From assembly GCF_001481295.1 (NCBI RefSeq), contig NZ_LOPS01000018.1, forward strand, positions 1 through 37,402: 37,402 bases of DNA, in the 5' to 3' direction. This DNA is from Candidatus Methanomethylophilus sp. 1R26. GTDB lineage: Archaea; Thermoplasmatota; Thermoplasmata; Methanomassiliicoccales; Methanomethylophilaceae. Made by a program: the position numbers and the translations under genes. Positions within the stretch are counted from its first letter, which is position 1, and each line of letters starts with the position of its first letter. A model generated the notes under the pieces. It had not been told where the DNA came from. It did not search any database and saw only the letters and a program-made list of their open reading frames with translations. Shown in pieces: positions 37,330 through 37,402 of the stretch.

Positions 37330-37402
37330 TGGAGCCGCTGGAGGGAATTGAACCCTCGGCCTACGCCTTACCAAGCGTCGCTATACCCCTTAGCCACAGC
37401 GG
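37330..37402 (-). tRNA. tRNA-Thr (anticodon GGT), 5' end cut by window edge
   Basis: The acceptor 3' strand CAGCGGC with discriminator T and CCA (plus-strand 37330-37332) fits archaeal tRNA-Thr. The first base of the gene would be at 37403. D-stem GCTA/TAGC and T-arm GAGGG-TTCAATT-CCCTC are perfect. The anticodon loop TTGGTAA has anticodon GGT (plus-strand 37370-37372). The anticodon stem has GGCGT on one side but only ACGC on the other, so one C is missing next to the loop, most likely a sequence error. Confidence 0.85.

Overview
The window (about 37.4 kb, GC-rich, with AT-rich promoters) comes from an archaeon, most likely Thermoplasmatota and plausibly a Methanomassiliicoccales-type methanogen. 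The signs are a group II chaperonin (thermosome) next to a bacterial-type DnaK/DnaJ/GrpE set, TATA boxes 25-30 bp upstream of start codons with several apparently leaderless genes, CCA-encoding tRNAs, hydrogenase maturation factor HypE, and two small 2[4Fe-4S] ferredoxins. The lineage is an inference; no rRNA or methanogenesis gene is present.

Layout. 1-2.8 kb: tRNA-Ser, a AAA/DUF4143 ATPase, a methyltransferase and a small unknown gene. 2.9-6.1 kb: a Sel1 protein facing an inositol-phosphatase/unknown/MFS operon. 6.2-8.3 kb: tandem ferredoxins, then a TerC-like membrane protein followed by a phosphoesterase-like protein with no recognisable metal-binding motifs. 8.4-9.4 kb: an AT-richer orphan membrane gene between imperfect direct repeats. 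9.5-15.6 kb: a YbjN-like gene and a chaperone cluster thermosome-grpE-dnaK-dnaJ. 15.9-16.6 kb: a paired SMR transporter. 16.6-23.2 kb: nitrogen assimilation operon (type III glutamine synthetase plus full-length glutamate synthase large subunit). 23.6-28.6 kb: a six-gene SPFH/zinc-ribbon cluster, the best candidate for an undescribed system. 28.7-32.5 kb: a second inositol-phosphatase family enzyme, an unassigned transcribed-looking stretch, a YdbS/YdbT-like PH-domain pair and apt. 32.6-37.4 kb: tRNA-Arg, a metallo-beta-lactamase-fold/Sel1 pair, hypE, a DUF1015 gene, a small membrane protein and tRNA-Thr running off the end.

Sequence quality dominates interpretation. I count about 23 one-base frame breaks in 16 genes, including dnaK, grpE, thermosome, gltB, hypE and a ferredoxin. 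In each one the second frame continues the same protein. Many breaks sit in or beside G or C runs, and tRNA-Thr lacks one base of its anticodon stem. This is best explained by indel errors in a draft assembly, not by pseudogenes or programmed frameshifting. Coordinates below span the reconstructed genes.

Cooperating sets: GS and GOGAT for ammonia assimilation; DnaK system plus thermosome for protein folding under one likely promoter; and the SPFH cluster, whose membrane, coiled-coil and zinc-ribbon proteins look like a membrane-associated complex resembling the ydjFGHI type of cluster known in Bacillus.
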